Below, in pieces: positions 31,962 through 39,145 of a stretch of DNA of 39,145 nt. Numbering within the stretch: the stretch's first letter is position 1; every line of letters begins with the position of its first letter. A program made the position numbers and the translations under genes. A model generated the notes under the pieces. That model did not search any database. It worked only from the letters and a program-made list of their open reading frames with translations, and was not told where the DNA came from. This DNA comes from UBA2266 sp964406945 (GTDB taxonomy: Bacteria > Planctomycetota > Phycisphaerae > Sedimentisphaerales > Anaerobacaceae): positions 1-39,145 of the forward strand of contig CAYOTO010000030.1 of NCBI GenBank assembly GCA_964406945.1. The letters are read 5' to 3'.

Positions 31962-32636
31962 ATGGACAGGAGAAGATTCATCACACACGCAGTCACCACC
32001 GGAACCGGTATCGCGGCCGTTTCAGCCCATGCCAGACCGTCCGATGCACCTATAAGAATTGTCGGCGTCTCGTGCAGTCCCCGCCCCGGTAAGACCACCG
32101 CTACGTCGGTAAAAGTCGCTCTGGAAGCGGCCGCTGAAGTCGACGACTGCATTAAGACCGAGCTGATCGATCTCGGCGGAATGGATATCGGCGGCTGGTC
32201 CGGCGGCGCCAAACCCGGCGAAGCGGCGCTTCCGGATGACGATTTCAATCTGATACTTCCGAGATTTAAAGAACCGGTTCCGCACGGGCTGATCATAGGC
32301 TCGCCGACCTACTTCCGGAGCATGAGCGCCCTGTGCAAGGCCTTTCTGGAGCGGCTGGCGGTGCTCAGAAAACCCGAACTGCTTCTGGCGGATAAACCCG
32401 TCGGTGTTCTGGCGGTCGGGGCCTATCGCAACGGAGGGCAGGAACTGGTCATAAATCAGGTCCTCACCGCCATGCTCTGCCATGAAGCGGTCCCCGTCGG
32501 CGGCAAACCCAGCGCTCACCAGGGCGGAACGCTGTGGAACGCCTGGAACGACGACATAATGAAAGACGAATTCGGCATCGCGTCGGCAAAGAAGGTGGGC
32601 CAGCGAGTTGCACAGGCGGCCATTAAACTAGCCTGA
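31962..32636 (+). CDS. Tat-signal flavodoxin-fold (NADPH-dependent FMN reductase family) protein
   Basis: A 224-residue flavoprotein of the flavodoxin-like reductase superfamily. Residues 1-25 (MDRRRFITHAVTTGTGIAAV) look like a twin-arginine signal, suggesting export with bound FMN. The FMN phosphate loop is VGVSCSPRPGKTTATS (residues 34-49), and the second flavin loop IIGSPTYFRSMSALCKAFLE is typical. AGGAGG five bases before ATG 31962 is a strong site. It is GC-rich, unlike the two genes before it. Possible roles are reduction of a nitro group, quinone or oxidised metalloid in the periplasm; the signal is the unusual point, since most relatives are cytoplasmic. Confidence 0.8.
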   Translation: MDRRRFITHAVTTGTGIAAVSAHARPSDAPIRIVGVSCSPRPGKTTATSVKVALEAAAEVDDCIKTELIDLGGMDIGGWSGGAKPGEAALPDDDFNLILPRFKEPVPHGLIIGSPTYFRSMSALCKAFLERLAVLRKPELLLADKPVGVLAVGAYRNGGQELVINQVLTAMLCHEAVPVGGKPSAHQGGTLWNAWNDDIMKDEFGIASAKKVGQRVAQAAIKLA

Positions 32637-32645
32637 AAAACGCAA

Positions 32646-32666
32646 TCAGCCGAAAAAAACGGCTGA
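32646..32666 (+). terminator. Weak hairpin after the flavodoxin-fold gene
   Basis: TCAGCCG and CGGCTGA form a 7-bp stem around an all-A loop shortly after the stop at 32636. No T tract follows, so termination here would be partial or factor-dependent. It is the only such structure between the two ArsR-led clusters. Confidence 0.3.
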
Positions 32667-32777
32667 AGAAGGAGCCGGATTCCCACAGTCGCAAGTCTCT
32701 GCTTCGCAAGAACTTATCTCACGTTGATCGCGGCAGAGATTGCAGGAGTGGTAAGTTTTTTTTTGGAAATTGACGAT

Positions 32778-32826
32778 TGCGCTGAACATATCGCCCAATA
32801 TATAGTAATATCGCTATATAGCAATA
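32778..32826 (+). promoter_or_regulatory. Promoter and palindromic operator of the second ArsR operon
   Basis: -35 TTGCGC (32778-32783), 17-bp spacer, -10 TATAGT (32801-32806). Directly downstream lies the perfect palindrome GCTATATAGC (32813-32822), extended by TAT and ATA arms (TAT-C-GCTATATAGC-A-ATA). It covers the expected start of transcription, the usual place for an ArsR-family operator. It differs in sequence from the sites at 20586 and 21001. Confidence 0.6.
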
Positions 32827-32849
32827 ATATTATAAACAGATGTGAGCTT

Positions 32850-33149
32850 ATGGATGTCGAAGTTGCCCAACATGTTGCTGAAGTCCTGAAGGCCGTCGCC
32901 CACCCGGTCCGCCTCCAGATAGTCGAATTGCTCGAAAGCGAAGAGATGAACGTCGGCGAGATCATGGACAGGCTCGGCGGCAAGCAGGCGATCACGAGCC
33001 AACAGCTCAACATGATGAAGGACAAGGGAGTCCTGGGCTCGCGACGCGACGGCAACAAAGTCTACTACCACATCGAAAACAAGAACGTGATCAAACTGCT
33101 GAATTGTATCTACGATCACTGCGAACAAAATCAGGGGGCCGCAAGATGA
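32850..33149 (+). CDS. ArsR-family transcriptional repressor (second)
   Basis: Winged-helix regulator of 99 residues. The DNA-reading part is MNVGEIMDRLGGKQAITSQQ followed by LNMMKDKGVLGSRRDGNKVYYHI. It lacks the CVCD site of the other ArsR; its only cysteines are C86 and C91 in the last helix (LLNCIYDHC), so it may sense a different ligand or a thiol-oxidising signal. The frame is open back to 32724, but that would run through the promoter, so ATG 32850 was chosen. The stop overlaps the start of the DUF302 gene (ATGA), so the regulator is coupled to the operon it probably controls. Confidence 0.85.
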   Translation: MDVEVAQHVAEVLKAVAHPVRLQIVELLESEEMNVGEIMDRLGGKQAITSQQLNMMKDKGVLGSRRDGNKVYYHIENKNVIKLLNCIYDHCEQNQGAAR

Positions 33150-33664
33150 GCAATACAGAAGATGTCAAAATCCGCAGGTACAGTGGAAGGTCGCTCTTTA
33201 TCGCACTGGGCGGCGGAGCCGCAATCGGAGCAATAGTATCGGCGGCCGTCATCATCGGACTCATGCCGTCGGCGATGATAGTAACCCGCGAAAGCAGTCT
33301 CGACTTCGACACCACGGTTTCGGCGCTGGAGAAGTCAATAGTCGAGAACGGCTGGAAAGTCTCGACCGTCATGGATATGAACAAATCCATGGCGAAGCAC
33401 GGCGTCGAGTTCGCTCCCAGAGTAAAGCTCCTAAAGCTCTGCCAGCCGCAGTACGCAAAGAGCATGCTCACCACCGACAGACACATATCCACCATGATGC
33501 CCTGCACCATAAGCGTCTGGGAAGACGACGACGGACAAGTCCACCTATCCAGTATGAACGTCAAATTGATGGGCAAACTCTTCGGCGGCAACATCGCACA
33601 AATCATGGGCACAGATGTCGCCGGTGACGAACAAAAAATCCTCGCGCCTGTGCTTAAAGACTGA
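33146..33664 (+). CDS. Membrane-anchored DUF302-domain protein
   Basis: A 172-residue protein with one N-terminal membrane segment (residues 17-43, FIALGGGAAIGAIVSAAVIIG) and a DUF302 domain facing outward. The domain is recognisable from VSALEKSIVENGWKVSTV and the end MPCTISVWEDDDGQVHLSSM; C99 and C120 could be redox- or metal-active. DUF302 has no established function but often occurs with sulfur or metal resistance genes. ATG 33146 overlaps the ArsR stop codon, with an AGGGGG site just before it. Confidence 0.8.
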   Translation: MSNTEDVKIRRYSGRSLFIALGGGAAIGAIVSAAVIIGLMPSAMIVTRESSLDFDTTVSALEKSIVENGWKVSTVMDMNKSMAKHGVEFAPRVKLLKLCQPQYAKSMLTTDRHISTMMPCTISVWEDDDGQVHLSSMNVKLMGKLFGGNIAQIMGTDVAGDEQKILAPVLKD

Positions 33665-33700
33665 CCGACCGTAACCCCGCTCAAATAGGACCTGATAAAT

Positions 33701-33877
33701 ATGTGGCGTATTATTGCTAAAACTGTTGCCGTTATCGCGATTCTAAACGACAAAAAAGTCAAACCGGACTGTTTCGCATGCGGAACCTGCATGGAAAGAT
33801 GCCCGGTGGATGCGATATACTTCGGCACTCGACGCAAAGCCGCCGAAAGCAGACAAAATCCAACTACGCTTCAATAA
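33701..33877 (+). CDS. Tiny 4Fe-4S ferredoxin-like protein, 58 residues
   Basis: Short frame encoding 58 residues with a complete single-cluster motif: C24-x2-C27-x2-C30-x3-C34-P (DCFACGTCMERCPVDAIYFG). A hydrophobic N-terminus (MWRIIAKTVAVIAIL) precedes it, perhaps a weak membrane anchor. AGGA lies about 10 bases before ATG 33701, and an in-frame stop sits at 33686. It falls exactly in the gap between the DUF302 gene and the RND gene, which starts 13 bp after its stop. It may be a real small electron carrier or the surviving piece of a larger iron-sulfur protein; the intact motif and placement favour a real gene. Confidence 0.7.
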   Translation: MWRIIAKTVAVIAILNDKKVKPDCFACGTCMERCPVDAIYFGTRRKAAESRQNPTTLQ

Positions 33878-33890
33878 TCGGATGCAGGCA

Positions 33891-36596
33891 ATGAACATAA
33901 AAGAAAAGACAACGGATTTCGCTTTGGGTCATTACAAACTGGTTACAGTGGTGATGGTTCTGATCACTCTCGGGCTCGGCTCGCTCATACCTCTTATCAA
34001 GGTCGATACCGATCCCGAAAACATGCTCAGCCCCGACGAGCCCGTACGCCTCTTCCACGACCAGACCAAAGAACGCTTCACTCTCAACGACATCGTCGTG
34101 GTGGGCGTCGTAAACAACGTCGATCCGAACGGCATCTTCAATCCGCATTCGTTGAAGCGCGTTTACGAGCTTACACAGTTCGCGAAAACCCTCACCTGGC
34201 CTTCTAAGGAGGATCCGAACCAACAGGTGGGTGTGCTCGAAATCGACCTGCTGGCCCCGTCGATGGTCGACCATATCGGCCAGGGCGGCCCGGGCGTAGT
34301 CACCTTCGAGTGGCTCATGAAAAAACCGCCCGAGACCCAGGCCCAGGCAAACGAAATTCGCAAAAAGGCTTTCTCCAATCCGCTGCTGGCCGGAACCATC
34401 GTAAGCGAAGACGGCAAAGCGATAAGCCTGTACCTGCCGCTCACCAGCAAGGATCTGAGTTATCGTGTCTACACGGCGATCCGCAACGAAATCGCCGATT
34501 ACCAGGGCGACGAAGAGTACCACATAACCGGACTTCCCGTCGCCGAGGACACTTTCGGGTACGAAATGTTCATCCAGATGGCAATTTCGGCGCCGCTGGC
34601 AATGCTCACCATATTCATCCTCATGCTGCTGTTTTTCCGCAAGCTCGTCCTGGTAATATCGCCCATGATCGTCGCCATGGTCTCGGTAATTTCCACAATG
34701 GGTCTCATGATCGGCATGGGCTTCCCCGTCCACATCATGAGCTCGATGATCCCCATTTTCCTTATGCCCATCGCCGTCGTCGATTCGGTGCACATCCTTT
34801 CCGAATTCTTCGACCTCTACGACAACAAAAAAGGCCGGGCAGGAACCGTCCGCGAAGTAATGAAGCACCTGTTCATGCCCATGCTCTACACTTCACTGAC
34901 CTCGGCGGCCGGTTTCGCTTCGCTGGCTCTGACGCCGATTCCGCCGGTTCAGGTCTTCGGGATATTCGTCGCCATCGGCATCATGACCGCCTGGTTGACC
35001 ACAATCTTGTTCGTGCCGGCCTACGTCATGATGATAAGCGATAAATCCCTGGAGAACTTCGGAGCCGCCGCCGTTCACGAAGAAAAGCAGACCTGGCTCA
35101 CCAGACTGCTCCACACTGCCGGAGCCTTCACCTATCACCGGGCCAAGCTCGTCCTGGTTGGTATCCTGGCGCTGGTCGCACTGGCTGTCTACGGCGTAAC
35201 CCAAATCCAGATAAACGACAACCCCGTAAAATGGTTCGAAGAAGACCACCCCATCCGCCGGGCCGATGACGCATTAAACGAGCATTTCGGCGGCACCTAC
35301 ATGGCCTACCTTGTCCTGGAAGACGCCTCCGGAAACTCCGCCGGCAACGAATACGTCGGCAAACTCCGCGACCGGCTCCTCGCAACCCGACAGGAGCTGA
35401 CCCCGGACTTCCCGCAGGCCGAAGATATCGTGCTCGAAGCCGAAAAACTTCTGCTCGACAACGCCTCCGACGAAATGACCAAAACCCAACTGCTCGACAA
35501 GATGATCGATTTGACCGAGCAGAAAGAATCCTCTGCCGGCACAAGAGACAACGCCGACGTCTGGTACGAGCTGATCAACTTCTTCGAACTGCAGAAACAA
35601 AGGCTTGACACCTTCAAAAACCCTGAGCTTCTCAGGTACATGGCCGACCTTCAGAAGCACCTTCAGGATGAAAAACTCGTCGGAAAGAGTAACTCCGTCG
35701 CCGACATCGTAAGAAAAGTGCACCAGGAACTGATCGACGGCAAAAAGGAAAACTTCCGCATCCCGGACAGCTCCGCGGCCGTGGCACAGTGCCTCATCCA
35801 GTTCCAGTCCAGCCACACGCCCGATGACCTTTGGCATTTCATAACGCAGGATTTCGAAAATGCGAATATCTGGCTGCAACTGACCAGCGGTGACAATAAG
35901 GATATGGAGAAGGTCGTAAAGGCTGTGGACAAATACTTCGCCGAAAACTCCCCGCCCGTCGAAATCGAACACAACTGGGCCGGCCTGACTTACATCAACA
36001 TAGTATGGCAGCGGAAGATGGTCTGGGGCATGCTCAGATCGCTCATGGGCAGCTTCGTAATCGTCTTCATCATGATGGCCGTGCTGTTCCGCTCACCGCT
36101 CTGGGGCCTGCTCTGCATGGTCCCGCTCTCGATCACCATCGTTGTTATCTACGGCATCATCGGTCTGGCAGGAAAAGACTACGACATGCCGGTGGCGGTC
36201 CTGAGTGCGTTGACCCTCGGAATGGCCGTCGATTTCGCCATACACTTCCTCGAAAGAGCACGCGCCGGCGTCTCAAAAACCGGATCCTGGAAAGCCGCTT
36301 CGGCCGACATGTTCGGCGAGCCGGCAAGGGCCATCAGCCGCAATGTCCTGGTTATCGCGATCGGCTTTCTGCCCCTTCTGGCGGCGCCGCTGGTCCCCTA
36401 CAAAACAGTCGGCATATTCCTGTGTGCGATCATGGCCCTGTCCGGAGCAGTCACGCTTCTGGTGCTCCCGGCCCTGCTCAGGCTCACGGAAAAGCTGATG
36501 TTCCGCAAAGCTATGGCCAAAGCACAGATTGGACACAATGCACAAGAAAATGATGAAACTCCTACGACTTTTAGGTATAAAGGAGGTAGCCGATGA
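33891..36596 (+). CDS. RND superfamily exporter, HAE3/MMPL type
   Basis: Inner-membrane exporter of 901 residues with the HAE3 layout: a single helix near the N-terminus (LVTVVMVLITLGLGSLIPL), a periplasmic region, a block of about six helices around residues 230-400 (including MLTIFILMLLFFRKL and MPIAVVDSVHILSEFFD), a second large periplasmic region, and a final helix block (including ALTLGMAVDFAIHFLERA). The two D-S/D-F membrane motifs are typical of hydrophobe exporters. ATG 33891 follows the ferredoxin gene by 13 bp; ATG 33882 is an alternative. The stop overlaps the DUF2892 gene. With the LolA-like and beta-barrel genes it probably exports a lipid or lipid-like molecule. Confidence 0.85.
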   Translation: MNIKEKTTDFALGHYKLVTVVMVLITLGLGSLIPLIKVDTDPENMLSPDEPVRLFHDQTKERFTLNDIVVVGVVNNVDPNGIFNPHSLKRVYELTQFAKTLTWPSKEDPNQQVGVLEIDLLAPSMVDHIGQGGPGVVTFEWLMKKPPETQAQANEIRKKAFSNPLLAGTIVSEDGKAISLYLPLTSKDLSYRVYTAIRNEIADYQGDEEYHITGLPVAEDTFGYEMFIQMAISAPLAMLTIFILMLLFFRKLVLVISPMIVAMVSVISTMGLMIGMGFPVHIMSSMIPIFLMPIAVVDSVHILSEFFDLYDNKKGRAGTVREVMKHLFMPMLYTSLTSAAGFASLALTPIPPVQVFGIFVAIGIMTAWLTTILFVPAYVMMISDKSLENFGAAAVHEEKQTWLTRLLHTAGAFTYHRAKLVLVGILALVALAVYGVTQIQINDNPVKWFEEDHPIRRADDALNEHFGGTYMAYLVLEDASGNSAGNEYVGKLRDRLLATRQELTPDFPQAEDIVLEAEKLLLDNASDEMTKTQLLDKMIDLTEQKESSAGTRDNADVWYELINFFELQKQRLDTFKNPELLRYMADLQKHLQDEKLVGKSNSVADIVRKVHQELIDGKKENFRIPDSSAAVAQCLIQFQSSHTPDDLWHFITQDFENANIWLQLTSGDNKDMEKVVKAVDKYFAENSPPVEIEHNWAGLTYINIVWQRKMVWGMLRSLMGSFVIVFIMMAVLFRSPLWGLLCMVPLSITIVVIYGIIGLAGKDYDMPVAVLSALTLGMAVDFAIHFLERARAGVSKTGSWKAASADMFGEPARAISRNVLVIAIGFLPLLAAPLVPYKTVGIFLCAIMALSGAVTLLVLPALLRLTEKLMFRKAMAKAQIGHNAQENDETPTTFRYKGGSR

Positions 36597-36790
36597 ATAT
36601 TGAACGAGCATTGAGAGCCATTGCGGGCACGTTTGTATTCGCCACGGCCCTGCTGGCATGGCTGCACAGCCCCTACTGGCTGCTGTTCACCGGCTTCGTG
36701 GGCCTGAACCTGCTCCAGTCGGCGTTTACAAACTGGTGCCCGATGATGACTATCCTGAGAAAAATGGGCGTACCGGATAGCGCTGTGTAA
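36593..36790 (+). CDS. DUF2892 small membrane protein
   Basis: A 65-residue two-helix membrane protein. The sequence MNIERALRAIAGTFVFATAL, then GFVGLNLLQSAFTNWCPM, matches the DUF2892 pattern also found at the C-terminus of YgaP-type rhodaneses, including the conserved cysteine in NWCP. AAAGGAGG lies seven bases before ATG 36593, which overlaps the RND stop by ATGA. The function of the family is unsettled; association with sulfur chemistry and ArsR regulators is common. Confidence 0.88.
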   Translation: MNIERALRAIAGTFVFATALLAWLHSPYWLLFTGFVGLNLLQSAFTNWCPMMTILRKMGVPDSAV

Positions 36791-36817
36791 GGGGGTTTGT
36801 GGCTGAAGACCCGATGC

Positions 36818-36836
36818 CATGCTGAGCTAAGCATCT
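36818..36836. repeat. Short partial relative of the 4145/5991 repeat
   Basis: CATGCTGAGCTAAGCATCT resembles the core CATGCTGAGCGCAGCGAAGC of the two large repeats with a deletion in the middle. ATGCT and AGCAT can pair. It lies between the DUF2892 and LolA-like genes. Confidence 0.4.
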
Positions 36837-36899
36837 TTCGAATAAGTCACAAAGCTTTCATGCAGCCGTAAAACATAAAAAGAGAAAGTGAGGTTTACC

Positions 36900-37709
36900 A
36901 TGAAAAAGGCATTACACTTAATTCTGTTAGCGGCATTTGTCCTCGCGCCGCCGGCGACTGTAACCCGCGCCGCGGACGGGCCCCTGACCGACGTCACCAA
37001 GATCGTCGAAAAAGCCAACGTCGTCGCGTACTACCAGGGCGACGACGGCAAGGCCAGGGTGGAAATGACAATTATCGACAAACGCGGCCAGGAGCGAAAC
37101 CGTCAGTTCAACATCCTCCGCAAAGATGTTAAAGACGGCGGAGACCAGAACTATTTCGTCTACTTCCTCAGACCCGCCGACGTCCGCAAAATGGTCTACA
37201 TGGTGCACAAGCACGCGGCCCTGGACAAAGACGATGACCGCTGGCTCTACATGCCCGCCCTGTCGCTGGTCAAGCGTATCGCCGCAGGTGACAAGCGGAC
37301 CAGTTTCGTCGGCTCGCATTTTCTCTATGAGGACGTCTCCGGCCGAAGCCTCGAAGCCGATAAGCACGAACTCATCGAAACCACCGACACCCGTTACATC
37401 GTCAAGAACACGCCCAAAAAGCCCGATCTGGTTGAGTTCTCATACTACACCGTAGCCATCGATCGCAAAACCTTCGTTCCCATGCTGATGGAGTTCTACG
37501 ACAAAGACGGCGAGCTGTACCGGAGCATAGAATCCAAAGACGTCAAGGAAATCCAGGGCTTCCCCACGGTGGTAAAATCTATCGTAAAAGACCTCAAGTC
37601 CGGCGGCAGAACCGAAATGGAATTCAAGGACGTCGAATACGACATCGGAATCGGTGATATATTCCAGGAGCGGTACCTCCACAGACCTCCGCGGGAGGCT
37701 AGTCGATGA
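36900..37709 (+). CDS. LolA-like outer-membrane lipoprotein-sorting-type protein
   Basis: Exported 269-residue protein with a signal peptide (MKKALHLILLAAFVLAPPAT, cleaved before ADGPLTD). The body matches the LolA-like fold that accompanies RND exporters: VEMTIIDKRGQERNRQFNIL, LRPADVRKMVYMVHKHAALD, DDRWLYMPALSLVKRI and VGSHFLYEDVSGRSL. GAGG before ATG 36900 supports the start; an ATG four codons earlier is weaker. The stop overlaps the next gene by ATGA. It probably carries a hydrophobic ligand across the periplasm between the RND pump and the outer membrane. Confidence 0.85.
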   Translation: MKKALHLILLAAFVLAPPATVTRAADGPLTDVTKIVEKANVVAYYQGDDGKARVEMTIIDKRGQERNRQFNILRKDVKDGGDQNYFVYFLRPADVRKMVYMVHKHAALDKDDDRWLYMPALSLVKRIAAGDKRTSFVGSHFLYEDVSGRSLEADKHELIETTDTRYIVKNTPKKPDLVEFSYYTVAIDRKTFVPMLMEFYDKDGELYRSIESKDVKEIQGFPTVVKSIVKDLKSGGRTEMEFKDVEYDIGIGDIFQERYLHRPPREASR

Positions 37710-38998
37710 CACGCTTGAAGTTTGCAGCAGCCGCGGGGGTTCTCGCCCTCGCGGCTTTGACAGCCGCGGCTCATGCGAAAGACGAGCCTAAAGAGCCTTC
37801 CTTCCTGGAGGACCTGAAAGACATCCCCATGGACATGACCGGCTTCTGGGAAGTCCGCAGCGGCTACCGCCTCCGGAACGACCCGTACGAGAAAGACATG
37901 TCCCTGATGGAAACCCGCGGCCAGATCAGTCTCGACTCCTATATGGACTGGGGCGACCTCAAGTTCAAGGGCGATATCATCGGCGACATGGTAACCGAAG
38001 AGGCCAGGTTCGACCTCCGCGAGGCCAACGCCTTCTTTCGCCCCGTGGACTTCATGGACGTAAAAGTCGGCCGCCAGATACTCACCTGGGGCACCGGCGA
38101 CCTGGTCTTTATTAACGACCTGTTCCCGAAAGACTGGGTCTCCTTCTTCATCGGCCGCGACGTCGAGTACCTCAAGGCCCCTTCCGACGCCCTCAAAACC
38201 AGTTTCTTCACCGACGTTGCCAACGTGGATCTGGTTATTACGCCGCAGTTCGATCCGGACCGCTTCATTAGCGGCCGCCGCGTCAGCTATTACAATCAGA
38301 TGCTCGGCAGACGGGCCGGCAACGACGCAATTGTTCACACCAACCGCCCCGACAGGTGGGGACGTGACAGCGAATTCGCCGCCAGGGTTTACAAGACCGT
38401 TAACAATTACGAACTGGCCGCCTACGGCTACTGGGGTTTCTGGAAAAGCCCCAACGGCCTGGCATTCAACAGAAGACAGGCGACCTTCCCCGACCTCAAC
38501 GTCTACGGCGCCAGCATCCGAGGCGTAGTCGGCAAGGGTATCGGCAACGTCGAAGTCGGCTACTACGACAGCGAAGACGACCGCGGCGGAAACAGCCCCC
38601 TGGTCCGAAACTCCGAAATGCGATACCTCGTCGGCTACACGCAGGAAATCGGCAAAAATCTTACGATGGGCCTGCAGTACTACGTCGAGCACATGATGGA
38701 CTACAGCGGCCACCGGCGATCCGGACCGCTGGGCCCCACCCGGGACAAATTCCGCCACATAACAACCGTCCGCCTTACCAAACTGCTCATGAACCAGACT
38801 CTTACGGTGGGCATTTTCGGCTACATCGGCCTGAGCGACCGAGACAGCTACCTGCGACCGAACATCCACTACAAAATAACCGACCAACTGGCATTCGAAA
38901 CAGGCGCCAACATCTTCTTCGGCGACCACCCAGACACCTTCTTCGGACAGTTCCAAAACAACACCAATATCTACACCGCCATACGCTACAGCTTCTAA
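37706..38998 (+). CDS. Outer-membrane beta-barrel protein
   Basis: A 430-residue exported protein with signal peptide ending at AHA before KDEPKEP. The mature part alternates polar and hydrophobic residues with aromatic girdles, contains GRQILTWGTGDLVFINDLF (a pattern seen in DUF1302-type porin-like proteins), and ends with the terminal aromatic signature YTAIRYSF expected of barrels folded by BamA. GGGAGG seven bases before ATG 37706 is a strong site. It is the last gene of the ArsR-led operon and is the likely outer-membrane component of the HAE3/LolA-like export route. Confidence 0.8.
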   Translation: MTRLKFAAAAGVLALAALTAAAHAKDEPKEPSFLEDLKDIPMDMTGFWEVRSGYRLRNDPYEKDMSLMETRGQISLDSYMDWGDLKFKGDIIGDMVTEEARFDLREANAFFRPVDFMDVKVGRQILTWGTGDLVFINDLFPKDWVSFFIGRDVEYLKAPSDALKTSFFTDVANVDLVITPQFDPDRFISGRRVSYYNQMLGRRAGNDAIVHTNRPDRWGRDSEFAARVYKTVNNYELAAYGYWGFWKSPNGLAFNRRQATFPDLNVYGASIRGVVGKGIGNVEVGYYDSEDDRGGNSPLVRNSEMRYLVGYTQEIGKNLTMGLQYYVEHMMDYSGHRRSGPLGPTRDKFRHITTVRLTKLLMNQTLTVGIFGYIGLSDRDSYLRPNIHYKITDQLAFETGANIFFGDHPDTFFGQFQNNTNIYTAIRYSF

Positions 38999-39103
38999 AC
39001 CACAACCCCCCTGTCACAATGCCCGACTTGTCATCCTAGACGAATCACAGCTACCCATGTCACCTATAAAGAGCAAGAAGTCAAAAAACAATTTGGGCGC
39101 AAC

Positions 39104-39134
39104 TTGCGGAGCGCGCCACGTAACATCTTATAAT
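39104..39134 (+). promoter_or_regulatory. Possible promoter at the window edge
   Basis: TTGCGG (39104-39109) and a perfect TATAAT (39129-39134) with a 19-bp spacer, longer than ideal. Any gene it serves lies beyond the window. Confidence 0.3.
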
Positions 39135-39145
39135 TAAAGCACTTA

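Overview
The window reads as a chromosomal segment of a planctomycete, most likely class Phycisphaerae. The signs are tandem pseudopilins with an H-X9-DG tail motif, a secreted beta-helix protein ending in two dockerin-like repeats, a Tat-exported sulfatase, sugar catabolism genes with purine-rich Shine-Dalgarno sites, and a GC-rich background broken by AT-richer blocks. The taxonomic call is inference. No tRNA, rRNA or CRISPR array was recognised.

Layout. 1-2512: an AT-rich type II restriction-modification pair (SPPY methyltransferase plus XcyI-like endonuclease). 2602-4029: a sulfamidase-like sulfatase. 4145-7497: a xylulokinase and a xylose isomerase-like gene, each in its own transcription unit and each preceded by the same ~150-bp repeat and a near-consensus promoter. 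7495-10687 (minus): the dockerin-tailed beta-helix protein and queA. 10801-10879: a strong two-tier hairpin. 11091-14266: a small hypothetical gene and three pseudopilins, two of them recent duplicates. 14267-15174: a gene-poor stretch with two copies of an 18-nt C/U-rich motif, each followed by a hairpin. 15175-16479: a PQQ-type beta-propeller. 16484-20310 (minus): CheW-like protein, HDOD-GAF-histidine kinase, and an HTH-receiver protein.

The most interesting part is 20579-32636. It starts with an ArsR repressor carrying a CVCD metal motif and continues with an ArsP-type permease, a TolC/MFP/RND tripartite pump, a small CPKC thioredoxin, a DGC-domain protein, a membrane-anchored thioredoxin fused to two NosL/MerB-like cysteine-rich repeats, a periplasmic thioredoxin-like protein with a SurA-like N-terminus, a CcdA-type electron carrier and a Tat-signal flavodoxin-fold reductase. 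Together these look like a metal(loid) or organometal(loid) system that brings reducing power to the periplasm, handles a thiol-reactive substrate and pumps it out.

32778-38998 is a second ArsR-controlled operon: ArsR, DUF302 protein, a tiny 4Fe-4S ferredoxin, an HAE3/MMPL-type RND exporter, DUF2892 membrane protein, LolA-like protein and an outer-membrane beta-barrel. Several of these genes overlap by ATGA, and the set looks like an envelope export route for a hydrophobic substrate.
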